Source: Bacteroidota bacterium
GTDB lineage: Bacteria > Bacteroidota > Bacteroidia > Chitinophagales > Chitinophagaceae
Length of the DNA stretch: 64,000 nucleotides
Assembly (NCBI GenBank): GCA_018266575.1
Contig: JAFEAE010000022.1
Coordinates: 62,001-126,000 of the forward strand
Reading direction: 5' to 3'
Shown here: in pieces, positions 16,515-25,533 of the stretch
How the letters are laid out: each line of letters begins with the position of its first letter
Position numbering within the stretch: position 1 is the first letter of the stretch
The notes under the pieces: model-generated
What the model saw: the letters and a program-made list of their open reading frames with translations, nothing else
Databases searched by the model: none
Told to the model about the DNA's origin: nothing
Made by a program: the position numbers and the translations under genes

Positions 16515-17315
16515 ATGAGCATTATTAATACGATCATCCTTGCTATTGTTGAAGGATTGACCGAGTTTTTGCCCATATCTTCCACCGGGCACATGATCAT
16601 CGCCAGCAGTTTTTTAGGAATAGAAAAAGATGAATTCACCAAACTGTTTGAAGTTGCTGTACAACTTGGTGCAATTATTTCAGTGGTTGTTTTGTATTAT
16701 AAAAAATTCTTCGATTTTGCGAGAATAAAATTTTATATCAAGCTGATGATTGCAGTTATTCCGGCAATTGTACTTGGTTTATTGTTTTCCAAAAAAATTG
16801 ATGCGTTGTTAGAAAGCCCGACGACTGTTGCGGTTATGTTGTTGCTTGGAGGAATTGTTTTATTGTTCATCGATAATGTTTTTAAAAACCCGGTTATTCA
16901 GGATGAAGAAAAAATTTCTGTGCGCAGGGGTTTTATCATCGGCATCTGGCAATGCCTCGCAATGATACCCGGAACAAGCCGCAGCGCAGCTTCCATTATT
17001 GGCGGCATGCAACAAAAATTAACACGGAAAGTAGCTGCAGAATTTTCTTTTTTTCTTGCAGTGCCTACCATGCTTGCGGCGACAGGTTATAAATTATTAA
17101 AAGCTTATAAAGAAACCCCGGAGTTGCTGCACAATCACGCTAATGTGCAAGCGCTGATCATCGGAAATATTGTAGCGTTTATTGTTGCGGTGCTGGCAAT
17201 AAAATTTTTTATTGGCTTTTTGCAGAAACATGGTTTTAAATTATTCGGTTATTATCGTATTGTTGCAGGCATTGTATTGTTGCTGTTAATATGGAAAGGT
17301 GTCATTCACGATTGA
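16515..17315 (+). CDS. uppP: Undecaprenyl-diphosphatase UppP (BacA)
   Basis: Integral membrane phosphatase that recycles undecaprenyl diphosphate to the monophosphate carrier used for peptidoglycan and surface glycans, and confers bacitracin tolerance. 266 residues, normal length. The N-terminal signature AIVEGLTEFLPISSTGHM (about 10-27) and the second motif AMIPGTSRSAASIIGG (about 148-163) contain the catalytic Glu, Ser and Arg. Several hydrophobic helices follow. The next gene starts 35 nt downstream on the same strand. Confidence 0.96.
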   Translation: MSIINTIILAIVEGLTEFLPISSTGHMIIASSFLGIEKDEFTKLFEVAVQLGAIISVVVLYYKKFFDFARIKFYIKLMIAVIPAIVLGLLFSKKIDALLESPTTVAVMLLLGGIVLLFIDNVFKNPVIQDEEKISVRRGFIIGIWQCLAMIPGTSRSAASIIGGMQQKLTRKVAAEFSFFLAVPTMLAATGYKLLKAYKETPELLHNHANVQALIIGNIVAFIVAVLAIKFFIGFLQKHGFKLFGYYRIVAGIVLLLLIWKGVIHD

Positions 17316-17350
17316 TCTCCGTTTTTAATTATTAATTTTTAATTACTCCA

Positions 17351-18676
17351 ATGCAAACTGCTTCAAAAAAAGTAATTAACGGTTGGGCAATGTACGACTG
17401 GGCCAACTCTGTTTATAGCCTGGTGATCACTTCCACCATTTTCCCCGCATATTTTGAATCGGTAACCGGCGATGGTAACGACGCCACAATAGATTATGTA
17501 GAGTTTGCCGGAAAAAAATTCATCAATACTTCTTTGTACAACTATTCATTGGCTGTTGCATTTTTTATTGTTGCACTTCTATCTCCGATACTTTCATCTA
17601 TTGCGGATTACAAAGGCAATAAAAAAAGTTTCATGAATTTTTTCCTGACGATGGGAAGTGTTGCCTGCTCAGCCATGTTCTTTTTTGGTAAAGGAACGCT
17701 TGCGCTGGGAATTATTTGTGTGATCATTGCCTGCGTTGGTTTTTGGGGAAGCCTTGTTTTTTATAACTCATTTCTGCCGGAAATTGCGGCACCCGAAGAC
17801 AGAGATAGGGTGAGTGCCAAAGGCTTTGCTATGGGATATATCGGCAGTGTGATATTGCAGGTGATCTGCTTTTTGTTTGTGCTAAAACCAAAATGGTTCA
17901 ACATCAATGACGATTACCTTCCGGCAAAACTTTCATTTTTACTGGTAGGTATCTGGTGGTGGGGCTTCGGTCAATTTTCACTTTCCCGTTTGCCTAAAAG
18001 CGAACCCGCAGGAACTGAAAATCAAAAAGGCCTTTTGACAAACGGCTATAAAGAACTTGGAAAGGTCTGGCATCAGCTAACGCTAATGCCTATCCTGAAA
18101 AGATATTTGTTCTCCTTCTTTTTTTATAATATGGGAGTGCAAACAGTGATGCTCGCAGCAACGTTATATGGAAAAAGCGAATTGCAGATACCTACTTCTA
18201 ATCTTATTATAGCGATATTGATTATCCAGCTAATCGCTATTCCTGGTTCATACCTGATTTCAAGATTGTCTTCTGTAATTGGAAATTTTAAAGCATTAAT
18301 GGTATGTGTAATTATCTGGATCGGCGTTTGTGTGGCGGGTTATTATGTTCCTACCAAAGGCATTAATGAATTTTATGCCCTGGCTACCGTTGTCGGTTTT
18401 ATTATGGGTGGCATACAATCGTTGAGCCGTTCTACATATAGCAAATTAATGCCAGTAACAAAAGACACGGCTTCCTTTTTTAGCTTTTATGATGTTACAG
18501 AAAAAATATCCATCGTGATCGGCATGTTCAGTTTTGGATATATTACGGAGCTTACCGGATCTCAGCGAAATTCTGTATTAGCTTTGGGGGCGTTCTTCAT
18601 TCTCGGGCTTATTGGTTTATTGTGGACGAGGATGACGGAGAGAAGTATGAACTATGAATTAAAAAGGAAAAATTAA
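17351..18676 (+). CDS. UMF1/Atg22-type MFS transporter
   Basis: A 441-residue major facilitator with about 12 hydrophobic segments. The N-terminal WAMYDWANSVYSLVITSTIF block is the signature of the UMF1 (Atg22-like) family. The central loop carries LPKSEPAGTENQ. YKLMP-like block STYSKLMPVTKDTASFFSFY is the conserved second-half motif. The substrate is unknown; efflux of amino acids or small metabolites has been proposed for the family. The last eleven codons (SMNYELKRKN region) lie in the left arm of an inverted repeat whose right arm is downstream, so the C-terminal tail is partly repeat-derived. Confidence 0.88.
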   Translation: MQTASKKVINGWAMYDWANSVYSLVITSTIFPAYFESVTGDGNDATIDYVEFAGKKFINTSLYNYSLAVAFFIVALLSPILSSIADYKGNKKSFMNFFLTMGSVACSAMFFFGKGTLALGIICVIIACVGFWGSLVFYNSFLPEIAAPEDRDRVSAKGFAMGYIGSVILQVICFLFVLKPKWFNINDDYLPAKLSFLLVGIWWWGFGQFSLSRLPKSEPAGTENQKGLLTNGYKELGKVWHQLTLMPILKRYLFSFFFYNMGVQTVMLAATLYGKSELQIPTSNLIIAILIIQLIAIPGSYLISRLSSVIGNFKALMVCVIIWIGVCVAGYYVPTKGINEFYALATVVGFIMGGIQSLSRSTYSKLMPVTKDTASFFSFYDVTEKISIVIGMFSFGYITELTGSQRNSVLALGAFFILGLIGLLWTRMTERSMNYELKRKN

Positions 18677-18744
18677 AAAGTTAAAATATAAGAACCAATT
18701 TCAAAGCTTAGAACTCATACTTCATAATTCATAACTCATACTTC
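18642..18744. repeat. Inverted repeat whose left arm encodes a protein C-terminus
   Basis: GAAGTATGAACTATGAAT (18642-18659), inside the transporter gene, pairs with ATTCATAACTCATACTTC (18727-18744) at 16 of 18 positions. Extra AACTCATACTTCATAATTCA words lie beside the right arm. Confidence 0.7.
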
Positions 18745-18761
18745 CTAAAGATTTTTCAAAA

Positions 18762-19673
18762 ATGAAATTATATTCGATCGATACCGGTTTTTTCAAACTC
18801 GATGGCGGAGCGATGTTTGGTGTTGTTCCCAAAACAATCTGGAGTAAGTCGAATCCTGCAGATGAAAATAATTTATGCACATGGGCGATGCGTTTGTTAT
18901 TGATCGAAGATGGAAATAAATTAATACTGATCGATACAGGCATCGGCGATAAACAGGATGCAAAATTTTTCAGCCATTACTATTTGCATGGCGATGCAAC
19001 ATTGGATTCTTCATTGGCAAAACATGGTTTTCACCGGGATGATATAACGGATGTTTTTCTTACGCATTTGCATTTCGATCATTGTGGCGGAAGCATTATC
19101 CGGAAAGATGATAAATTAATACCTGCCTTTAAAAATGCAACGTATTGGAGCAATGAAGCACACTGGAAAACTGCTACAGAACCCAATGACCGCGAAAAAG
19201 CAAGCTTTTTAAAAGAAAACATTTTACCAATTTTGGAAAGCGGAAGATTACGGTTTGTAGAAGACCCTATTCAAAAATTAGGAGAAAACAAGAAAAACAT
19301 AACAGATGCAGGAGGCGTTACACTACCCAAATCTTTTAAATTCGAATCAAGGTTTTCTGAAAATATCTTAGTCCGTTTTGTGTATGGTCATACAGATGCT
19401 ATGATGATCCCCAAAATTTCTTACAAAGGAAAAACGATCGTTTATATGGCAGATCTTTTGCCATCTATCGGCCACCTACCGATTCCTTATGTGATGGCTT
19501 ATGACATGTATCCGTTAAGAACATTACAAGAGAAAAAATCTTTTCTTCAGGAAGCTGTAGAAAATAATTACATCCTTTTCTTTGAACACGACCCTGTAAA
19601 TGAATGTTGCACACTGAAGCTAACGGAGAAGGGCATACGAAGTGGAGAAGTTTTTAAGCTGGGGGAAATTTAA
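18762..19673 (+). CDS. MBL-fold metallo-hydrolase
   Basis: A 303-residue metallo-beta-lactamase-fold hydrolase. Metal ligands are in THLHFDHCGG (His102, His104, Asp106, His107), with later ligands expected in YGHTDAM, YMADLLP and FFEHDP. The N-terminal half resembles the AHL-lactonase/AttM-like group (LLIEDGNKLILIDTGIGDK). The substrate cannot be told from sequence: a lactone, an ester or a glyoxalase-type thioester are all possible. No signal peptide, so cytoplasmic. Confidence 0.85.
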   Translation: MKLYSIDTGFFKLDGGAMFGVVPKTIWSKSNPADENNLCTWAMRLLLIEDGNKLILIDTGIGDKQDAKFFSHYYLHGDATLDSSLAKHGFHRDDITDVFLTHLHFDHCGGSIIRKDDKLIPAFKNATYWSNEAHWKTATEPNDREKASFLKENILPILESGRLRFVEDPIQKLGENKKNITDAGGVTLPKSFKFESRFSENILVRFVYGHTDAMMIPKISYKGKTIVYMADLLPSIGHLPIPYVMAYDMYPLRTLQEKKSFLQEAVENNYILFFEHDPVNECCTLKLTEKGIRSGEVFKLGEI

Positions 19674-19761
19674 AGAAAATTAATAATTGAGAATTGATAA
19701 TTAATAATGCTGAAATTCGGAAAACGTGACGTTTTTATAATTAACTTTCATAGATAATTTC

Positions 19762-19851
19762 TTTTGCCTTTTGCCTTTTGCCTTTTGCCTTTTGCCTTTT
19801 GCCTTTTGCCTTTTGCCTTTTGCCTTTTGCCTTTTGCCTTTTGCCTTTTGC
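19762..19851. repeat. Heptanucleotide tandem array (TTTTGCC)n
   Basis: Twelve perfect TTTTGCC units (19762-19845) plus a six-base partial unit. It ends exactly at the stop codon of the DUF3108 gene on the minus strand. A perfect seven-base array is likely to vary in copy number between strains. Because it lies beyond the stop it would not shift that reading frame, but it would change the transcript 3' end. Confidence 0.95.
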
Positions 19852-20661
19852 TCACCTCACATCCATCAGCGAAGTCAGCGGATAGCGGCGGTTGCGGAAT
19901 TCCATCATATCTACTTTTACACTTCCCACGCTTATCGGGCTTTCCACACGTAATGGAATATGGTTCTGGTCGTCACTTACCCAAACGGTCATCTTCTCAC
20001 CTCCTTCAAAAATTGTTCCTTTAATAAGCAGCGGCTTGAATTTTATGGCGCGGAATTTCCCGTATTTGGTTTTTACAATTTCTTTTCCCAAGTAACGGAT
20101 ATATAAATTATAAACCTGGTTATCCAGGAACATAGAGAACGGGATTTTATCGTTTGGTTTCATTTTTGCAAAATCAATATTCCGTGCATAATAGATAGCG
20201 CTCAAAACGTCTTGTACACAACCCGGAACTTTAAAAACCCCGTCTGTAGTTATTGCGGCATTTGTCGCTTTATTGAAAGTAACATTCTCATATTTTTTAT
20301 ATCCGCCTTCATTAATGTTACGAATGAATTTTAACGGTTGCATGGTTGCCGTATCTATGTATGTTTCATACTTATCCCTCACCCTAAAAAAATTATCGTA
20401 GAAGCTATATGTGCTGCCATCTCCAACTATATGATAAACTATTCTTCCATTTTGCTGTTCGAGGGTAGTATTGAAAACAGCTTCCCCAGCGCTTACGTAC
20501 ACACCTGCCAGTGTGTAATATACTTTGTATGTAAGTTTTTCTCCAACCTGGAAAGCTTTATTTTTTATGCCGCAAAATTCAGGGTCCACCCCATCAGTAA
20601 TCTGAACACGGGGGGATAAACCGGTTAGCAACAATAAACACAACAGCGAAAATAATCTCAT
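19852..20661 (-). CDS. DUF3108 secreted protein
   Basis: 269 residues with an N-terminal signal peptide (MRLFSLLCLLLLTGLSPRVQ). The body matches DUF3108: GEKLTYKVYYTLAGVYVSAGEA at the start of the fold, VSDDQNHIPLRVESPISVGS near the end. It is thought to be a periplasmic beta-rich protein of unknown function. The start codon overlaps the end of the upstream flippase-like gene by four bases, so the two are probably translated together. Confidence 0.82.
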   Translation of the reverse strand: MRLFSLLCLLLLTGLSPRVQITDGVDPEFCGIKNKAFQVGEKLTYKVYYTLAGVYVSAGEAVFNTTLEQQNGRIVYHIVGDGSTYSFYDNFFRVRDKYETYIDTATMQPLKFIRNINEGGYKKYENVTFNKATNAAITTDGVFKVPGCVQDVLSAIYYARNIDFAKMKPNDKIPFSMFLDNQVYNLYIRYLGKEIVKTKYGKFRAIKFKPLLIKGTIFEGGEKMTVWVSDDQNHIPLRVESPISVGSVKVDMMEFRNRRYPLTSLMDVR

Positions 20662-21641
20662 TTATTCCTGAACAGTTTAATATTTAAAATCAACAAACTT
20701 CCGGCTAGTGCAGGAATGATCAGGTTCACAAGCCAGATGCCAAATGATGCGGCAAAAATCCCTACAGTATTGGCACTGAATAATTCCATAACCTGAATAC
20801 TTGCTTCCCAGCGCAAACCCAGTTCCGTTAAAAAAGTAAAAGTAGGAATAACAGCCATCACTAAAAAAATAACCGCCATCCCTCCTATTGTTTGCAGCCA
20901 CGTCAATGACACTCCAAAAACAGAGAACATCAAATAATATTGCGCTATAAACACAAGATACCTAACTAATGACAAGAACAAAATATGCAATAAAATCGTT
21001 GCGTTAAATTCTTCTAAAACTTTAATAGCGGCTAAAAATTTTCCGCCTGATGGAATTTTTTCGAGCAGCTTCACTAACCACGATAAACGGAAATAAAAAA
21101 GAATGGCAGCAGCAAATGCAATAAGCACGGCAAATAATAAAACATTCAACCAGAAATATAATGTGCTTTGTTCTGAAACATGAAATTTCAGATAGATAAT
21201 GCCTGCACAACCAAGCGCCATCGTTACTAATAATTGCGAAATGCTGCAAACGATGGTAAGCGAAATCGATTGAAAACGTTTTCCATCTTCCACATATAAA
21301 ATCCTTCCGAGATATTCGCCCATTCGGTTTGGTGTGAATGATGCCATCGTTGTTCCTGTTAAAGTAGCTTTAAATGCACGCCAGAACGAAATATGCTGCA
21401 CATGCCTTATTGCAAGTTGCCATTTGCGGGATTCGAGCCCCCAGTTAACGATCATCAATACTATGGCAAGAATTAATTTCCATTGCTGCGGCCCTGCGAT
21501 TGCATTTTTCACCTGTTGATATGATTCATGCCAGTTGTGCTGGTGTATCAGCTGCTGGTGAATAGAATATGAAAGAAGAAGGAATACCAGCGGTCCCAGG
21601 AAGTAGTTGAGTAATATTTTAATATTTTTGTTCAGTCGCAC
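20658..21641 (-). CDS. Flippase-like (UPF0104/LPG-synthase TM) membrane protein
   Basis: About 327 residues with many hydrophobic helices, matching the lysylphosphatidylglycerol synthase transmembrane/UPF0104 family. Family landmarks are ESRKWQLAIRHVQHISFWRA and TMASFTPNRMGEYLGR. Members have been linked to lipid or glycolipid translocation, but this is not established. GTG at 21641 is chosen because the upstream extension (from 21698) is antisense to conserved ruvC codons. It overlaps the DUF3108 gene by four bases, forming a two-gene operon. Confidence 0.78.
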   Translation of the reverse strand: MRLNKNIKILLNYFLGPLVFLLLSYSIHQQLIHQHNWHESYQQVKNAIAGPQQWKLILAIVLMIVNWGLESRKWQLAIRHVQHISFWRAFKATLTGTTMASFTPNRMGEYLGRILYVEDGKRFQSISLTIVCSISQLLVTMALGCAGIIYLKFHVSEQSTLYFWLNVLLFAVLIAFAAAILFYFRLSWLVKLLEKIPSGGKFLAAIKVLEEFNATILLHILFLSLVRYLVFIAQYYLMFSVFGVSLTWLQTIGGMAVIFLVMAVIPTFTFLTELGLRWEASIQVMELFSANTVGIFAASFGIWLVNLIIPALAGSLLILNIKLFRNK

Positions 21642-21666
21642 GTCGGCATCAAAAATAAACCTACTC

Positions 21667-22236
21667 TTGCAAAAGCATCCAAAAATAATTCTTGGCATCG
21701 ATCCGGGAACCCTGCTGATGGGTTATGGAATCATAAAAATAAGCAACAACAAAGCCACGCTCCTCGACATGGGCGTTTTAAAACTGGCTGCAAAAAAAGA
21801 TGCGTATATACGGTTACAGCTCATTCATAAAAAAATACAGGAACTGATCGAAGAATTCAAGCCGCATGATTTTGCGATTGAAGCGCCGTTCTTTGGAAAG
21901 AATGTACAGAGTATGCTCAAGCTCGGGCGTGCACAAGGTGTAGCAATTGCTGCAGCGATGCAGGCAGGAATGACGGTAACGGAATATTCTCCTAAAAAAA
22001 TAAAACAATCGATCACCGGAAATGGCAATTCAGATAAAGAACAGGTATGGAAAATGCTTCAGCATATTTTGCAACTGAACATCGCCATAAAACATTACGA
22101 TGCTTCTGATGCATTGGCTGTTGCCATGTGCCATCATTTTCAGAATACAAGCACTCTTTCATCCGGCACGATCAAAATAAAAAACTGGGAAGATTTTTTG
22201 AAGAAGAACCCGGGAAGAGTGAGAAGCAAGATGTGA
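21667..22236 (+). CDS. ruvC: Holliday junction endonuclease RuvC
   Basis: Resolvase that cuts Holliday junctions with RuvAB. Catalytic acidic residues are in ILGIDPGT, FAIEAPFFG and HYDASDALA; the lysine-rich LKLGRAQGVA and EYSPKKIKQSITGNG blocks are typical. TTG at 21667 gives MQKHPKIILGIDPG, the usual short N-terminus. An ATG at 21607 would add 20 residues and overlap the divergent flippase-like gene. About 190 residues, normal length. Not clustered with ruvA or ruvB. Confidence 0.94.
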   Translation: MQKHPKIILGIDPGTLLMGYGIIKISNNKATLLDMGVLKLAAKKDAYIRLQLIHKKIQELIEEFKPHDFAIEAPFFGKNVQSMLKLGRAQGVAIAAAMQAGMTVTEYSPKKIKQSITGNGNSDKEQVWKMLQHILQLNIAIKHYDASDALAVAMCHHFQNTSTLSSGTIKIKNWEDFLKKNPGRVRSKM

Positions 22237-22249
22237 GAAGTGTATTTTC

Positions 22250-22345
22250 TAATGATGGCCGATGGTGGAAAGTGGATAATCGTATTTAATTTCATCTTCC
22301 AATCTAAAATCGATCACCGATCATCGGCCAACGACCATCGCTTTT
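22250..22345. repeat. Imperfect inverted repeat of GATGGTCG/GGCCGATG words
   Basis: AATGATGGCCGATGGTGG on the left and ATCATCGGCCAACGACCATC on the right can pair imperfectly. It lies after ruvC and ahead of the pigment operon promoter. Confidence 0.45.
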
Positions 22346-22392
22346 CACTCACTTACACCGAACCCCCACATCCTATTCCCCTCATTATTCTT

Positions 22393-22400
22393 TATATTTG
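22393..22400 (+). promoter_or_regulatory. -7 box before the pigment cluster
   Basis: TATATTTG matches TAnnTTTG, 20 nt before the ATG of the first gene. No clear -33 element; the upstream sequence is C-rich. Confidence 0.5.
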
Positions 22401-22420
22401 AGATTTTAACAGCTTTGGAA

Positions 22421-22906
22421 ATGAAATCCGGAATAGTGATCGTATTGATGCTGGCAATATGTAGCTGGGCGAAGCCGAAAAACGCAGAGCAAAGCTTTGA
22501 CAAATCTTTTTTTTATAATGTACTTGCATCGGAAGACCTTTCAAAAATAAATGCACAATTGCAGGCGGTACAAAAAGCTTCATTTCCCGAAAAACAAGCT
22601 TTTGAAGGAACACTATTAATGAAAAAAGCTGCTATTGTTCCCACCCCCGGCCAAAAACTCAACCTGTTCAAATCCGGCCATAAAAAATTAGAAGCATCGA
22701 TCAATTTGGACACGAAAAATGCTGAATTTCGTTTTTTGAGGTTGGTAATACAGGAGAATGCGCCAAAATTTTTAAATTACCATAATAATATTACAGAAGA
22801 TGCAGCTTTTGTACGCAACGCATATAAAACGTTGCCCAATGTTGTACAAAATGCTATAAAAAATTATAGTAAGAAATCAAAAGTTTTACATACCCAGGAT
22901 CTTTAA
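22421..22906 (+). CDS. Hypothetical secreted protein at the head of the dar cluster
   Basis: About 161 residues, with an N-terminal signal peptide (MKSGIVIVLMLAICSWAKPK). The mature part is mostly helical and charged. It contains EKQAFEGTLLMKKAAIVPTP and a DTKNAEFRFLRLVIQENAPK block. No domain is recognised. It ends nine bases before darA and appears to be the first gene of the same operon. ATG at 22421 is preferred over a TTG two codons earlier. The link to pigment synthesis rests on position alone. Confidence 0.7.
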   Translation: MKSGIVIVLMLAICSWAKPKNAEQSFDKSFFYNVLASEDLSKINAQLQAVQKASFPEKQAFEGTLLMKKAAIVPTPGQKLNLFKSGHKKLEASINLDTKNAEFRFLRLVIQENAPKFLNYHNNITEDAAFVRNAYKTLPNVVQNAIKNYSKKSKVLHTQDL

Positions 22907-22915
22907 TAATAAAGA

Positions 22916-23824
22916 ATGAGCAAAAAAGTTTTAGCAATTTATTTTTCGCAAACAGGGCAACTCGGAAATATCATTGATAACCTTACTGCACCATTGGTAC
23001 AAACCGGCGTTAGCGTGGAGAAAGTGCGTATTCAAACAAAAATAAAATATCCTTTTCCATGGACCGGCAAAGCATTTTTTGCGCAGATGCCGGATTGTGT
23101 AAAAGGCGTTCCTACAGAATTGGAGCCATTCGAATTAAAAGAAAAAACATACGACCTTATTATACTCGGTTACCAGGCATGGTTTCTTTCGCCAGGCATT
23201 CCTTCCAATTCACTTTTAATGCATCCATCTTTTCAGGCTGTTTTAAAAAATACACCTGTTGTTACAATAACCGGCGCAAGAAATATGTGGATCAGCGCCA
23301 TGGAACGCGTAAAAAAAGCATTGCTCGAAACCGGTGCAAAACTCGTAGGAAATATCGCACTCGCGGATAATCATCATAATTTTGTGAGTTTTGTTACATT
23401 GCTCCGCTGGATGTTTGCCGGAAAAAAAGACCGGTTATGGAATATATTTCCAAAAGCAGGTGTGGCTGAAGAAGACATTTTGCACACTAACGTTTTTGGT
23501 GAGATAATCAACAAACATTTAGGTAGCAATAATTGGGATGGCATGCAGGATGAACTGCTAAAGGAAAAAGCAGTTATAGTGAAATACAATCTGATGTTCA
23601 TTGAATCGAAAGCAAGAAAGATTTTTGCTGTTTGGGCGAATATCATTGTAAAAAAGAAAAACCAAACACCATGGCTTGTTGCTTTCAAATATTATCTTTT
23701 AATTGCATTGTTTATAGCAGCCCCGATCATATTAACGGTAGATGCGATTTTTTTCAAACCGTTTTTATCGGCACGCATTAAAAGACAAAAACAATATTAT
23801 TCAGGTATAACTTATAATTCATAG
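22916..23824 (+). CDS. darA: Dialkylresorcinol biosynthesis protein DarA
   Basis: 302 residues. The N-terminus VLAIYFSQTGQLGNIIDNL is flavodoxin-like. The C-terminal part has one strong membrane helix (about 257-285, YYLLIALFIAAPIILTVDAI). Size, flavodoxin-like start and pairing with a following KAS III-type gene match DarA, which together with DarB makes 2,5-dialkylresorcinols, the alcohol half of flexirubin pigments. In that pathway DarB condenses two acyl precursors and DarA completes ring formation and aromatisation. The next gene starts five bases downstream. Confidence 0.8.
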   Translation: MSKKVLAIYFSQTGQLGNIIDNLTAPLVQTGVSVEKVRIQTKIKYPFPWTGKAFFAQMPDCVKGVPTELEPFELKEKTYDLIILGYQAWFLSPGIPSNSLLMHPSFQAVLKNTPVVTITGARNMWISAMERVKKALLETGAKLVGNIALADNHHNFVSFVTLLRWMFAGKKDRLWNIFPKAGVAEEDILHTNVFGEIINKHLGSNNWDGMQDELLKEKAVIVKYNLMFIESKARKIFAVWANIIVKKKNQTPWLVAFKYYLLIALFIAAPIILTVDAIFFKPFLSARIKRQKQYYSGITYNS

Positions 23825-23829
23825 AGATT

Positions 23830-24978
23830 ATGTCGTTAAAGCAAGTTTATATTACTGATACATCCACCTTTTTTCCTAATGAGCCCATTTCAAATGACGA
23901 GATGGAAGATTACCTGGGCTACATCAATGGTAAGCCTTCCAAAGCAAAAAGAATTGTATTACGCAATAATGGTATTAAAAGAAGATTTTACGCACTAACA
24001 AAAGATGGCAAACCTACACATACCAATGCACAGATGACCGCACTGGCGGTGCGCTCATTATTTAAAAATGACCCGGAAAAATTAAAATCGCTCGAATTAC
24101 TTTCCTGCGGAACATCATCACCCGACCAGATGATGCCTTCACATGCAGTAATGGTACACGGATGGCTGCCGGAAACAAATGGTGTAGAAGTTGTTTCTCC
24201 GTCAGGTGTTTGTTGTGCAGGCATGCACGCATTCAAGTACGCATACATGTCTATAAAAACCGGCGACAAACAAAATGCAGTGGCAACTGGTTCGGAAAGG
24301 ATGTCTGCATCATTGTTGTCACGGGCATTTGAAGATGAAGTGCAGAAATTAATTCAACTGGAAGAAAACCCATATATCGGTTTTGAAAAAGAATTTTTAA
24401 GATGGATGTTATCAGACGGCGCCGCTGCATTTTTTATGTCAGACAAAAAAAATGACACCGGGCTAAGCCTTCGTGTGGAATGGATCGAAGCAGTTTCTTA
24501 CGCTAATAAAATGGAAGCCTGCATGTATATGGGCAGCGAAAAATTAGCAGACGGTACATTAAAAAGTTATCTCGACTATCCTCCGCATGAAATGCTCGAA
24601 CATTCTGTGCTGAGCATTAAACAGGATGTGAAATTACTCAGCGAAAATATTGTTCCGTTAGGTGGTATTGGATTAAAAGCAGCATTGGACAAACATGGTG
24701 TAAAATCAGAAGAAGTGGATTATTTCCTGCCACACATGTCGAGCGAATTTTTTAAAGATAAAATTTTTACCAAACTGATAGAAAACGGAACAGGCATTCC
24801 TTACGATAAATGGTTCGTGAACCTTAGCCAGGTCGGAAACGTTGGCGCTGCTTCGGTATATTTTATGGTTGATGAATTATTCCATAGCGGAAAATTAAAA
24901 GTGGGCGATAAAATTTTATTGCTGGTTCCGGAAAGTTCGCGGTTCTCGTATGTATATTCGCTGCTCACGGTTGTGTAG
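23830..24978 (+). CDS. darB: Dialkylresorcinol condensing ketosynthase DarB (KAS III-like)
   Basis: 382-residue thiolase-fold ketosynthase. Expected catalytic Cys129 lies in SGVCCAGMHAFKYA, His in YFLPHMSSEF, and Asn in SQVGNVGAASVYF. Directly downstream of darA, it fits DarB, which joins a beta-ketoacyl and an acyl thioester to form the cyclohexanedione precursor of dialkylresorcinol. Length and spacing agree with other flexirubin clusters. Active-site residues appear complete. Confidence 0.85.
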   Translation: MSLKQVYITDTSTFFPNEPISNDEMEDYLGYINGKPSKAKRIVLRNNGIKRRFYALTKDGKPTHTNAQMTALAVRSLFKNDPEKLKSLELLSCGTSSPDQMMPSHAVMVHGWLPETNGVEVVSPSGVCCAGMHAFKYAYMSIKTGDKQNAVATGSERMSASLLSRAFEDEVQKLIQLEENPYIGFEKEFLRWMLSDGAAAFFMSDKKNDTGLSLRVEWIEAVSYANKMEACMYMGSEKLADGTLKSYLDYPPHEMLEHSVLSIKQDVKLLSENIVPLGGIGLKAALDKHGVKSEEVDYFLPHMSSEFFKDKIFTKLIENGTGIPYDKWFVNLSQVGNVGAASVYFMVDELFHSGKLKVGDKILLLVPESSRFSYVYSLLTVV

Positions 24979-25074
24979 CGATGATGATCGTTGTTCGATG
25001 ACAGATGTTCGGCTTTTATTGTGAATTTGAAACTAATGACGATCATCAACCAACGAACATCGAACATCGCTCAA
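24979..25074. repeat. Imperfect inverted repeat of GATGTTCG words
   Basis: The left arm begins GCGATGATGATCGTTGTTCG, directly after the darB stop codon. The right arm (25040-25070) carries CGAACATCGAACATCGC. Pairing is imperfect but both arms are built from the same word. Confidence 0.55.
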
Positions 25075-25109
25075 CAAACATTCTTCATCTTCAAAATCCC
25101 ATTACGGTT

Positions 25110-25520
25110 ATGAAAAAAGAAGAAATCCCGCAAGATGAAAGTGCATTGAACAAACTCACCAAAGAAGTTTGTTATGCAGTGGATGGCTCCGGCAATTACA
25201 CCACACAATTAAGTACAGGATGGGAAGTAAAAGCAAAAGCATTGGATATTGCCTGGACAGATATTGAAGAACGCATTGCATCTGCAAAACAAAAAGTATT
25301 GAATAACGAAGCAAGCCCGCTGCTTTTTTTTATAGAATACAGGCTGATGGATGTTCCGATCGTTGCAGGCTACACCGGTTTTTGGAAATGGCAGGTAAAA
25401 AATCATCTGAAGCCGGATGCTTTCAAAAAATTATCAGAAAAAAAATTACAGCGTTATGCTGAAGCATTCAATGTGAGTGTGGAAGAATTAAAAACAATGA
25501 ACATAGATAACTCAAAATAA
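25110..25520 (+). CDS. Conserved hypothetical protein of the pigment cluster
   Basis: 136 residues starting at ATG (MKKEEIPQDE). The frame extends upstream through a hairpin repeat, which is not likely to be translated. Readable blocks are WTDIEERIASAKQKVLNNEA and FIEYRLMDVPIVAGYTGFWK, and a C-terminal part (LSEKKLQRYAEAFNVSVEEL) that looks like a short helical bundle. No domain or enzyme motif is recognised. Position between darB and the BtrH-like gene suggests a pigment-related role. Confidence 0.7.
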   Translation: MKKEEIPQDESALNKLTKEVCYAVDGSGNYTTQLSTGWEVKAKALDIAWTDIEERIASAKQKVLNNEASPLLFFIEYRLMDVPIVAGYTGFWKWQVKNHLKPDAFKKLSEKKLQRYAEAFNVSVEELKTMNIDNSK

Positions 25521-25533
25521 TTTTAGTAAGATA

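Noticed and set aside
16241..16528. A 95-codon plus-strand open frame before uppP
   Set aside because: It spans two interspersed repeats and overlaps the uppP start; the translation shows no recognisable fold or signal peptide.
19762..19851. Possible CRISPR array
   Set aside because: The units are seven bases with no spacers, so it is a microsatellite; no cas genes were seen.
19764..20024. Open frames giving PFAFCLL repeats
   Set aside because: They are only translations of the TTTTGCC tandem array and continue antisense to the DUF3108 gene.
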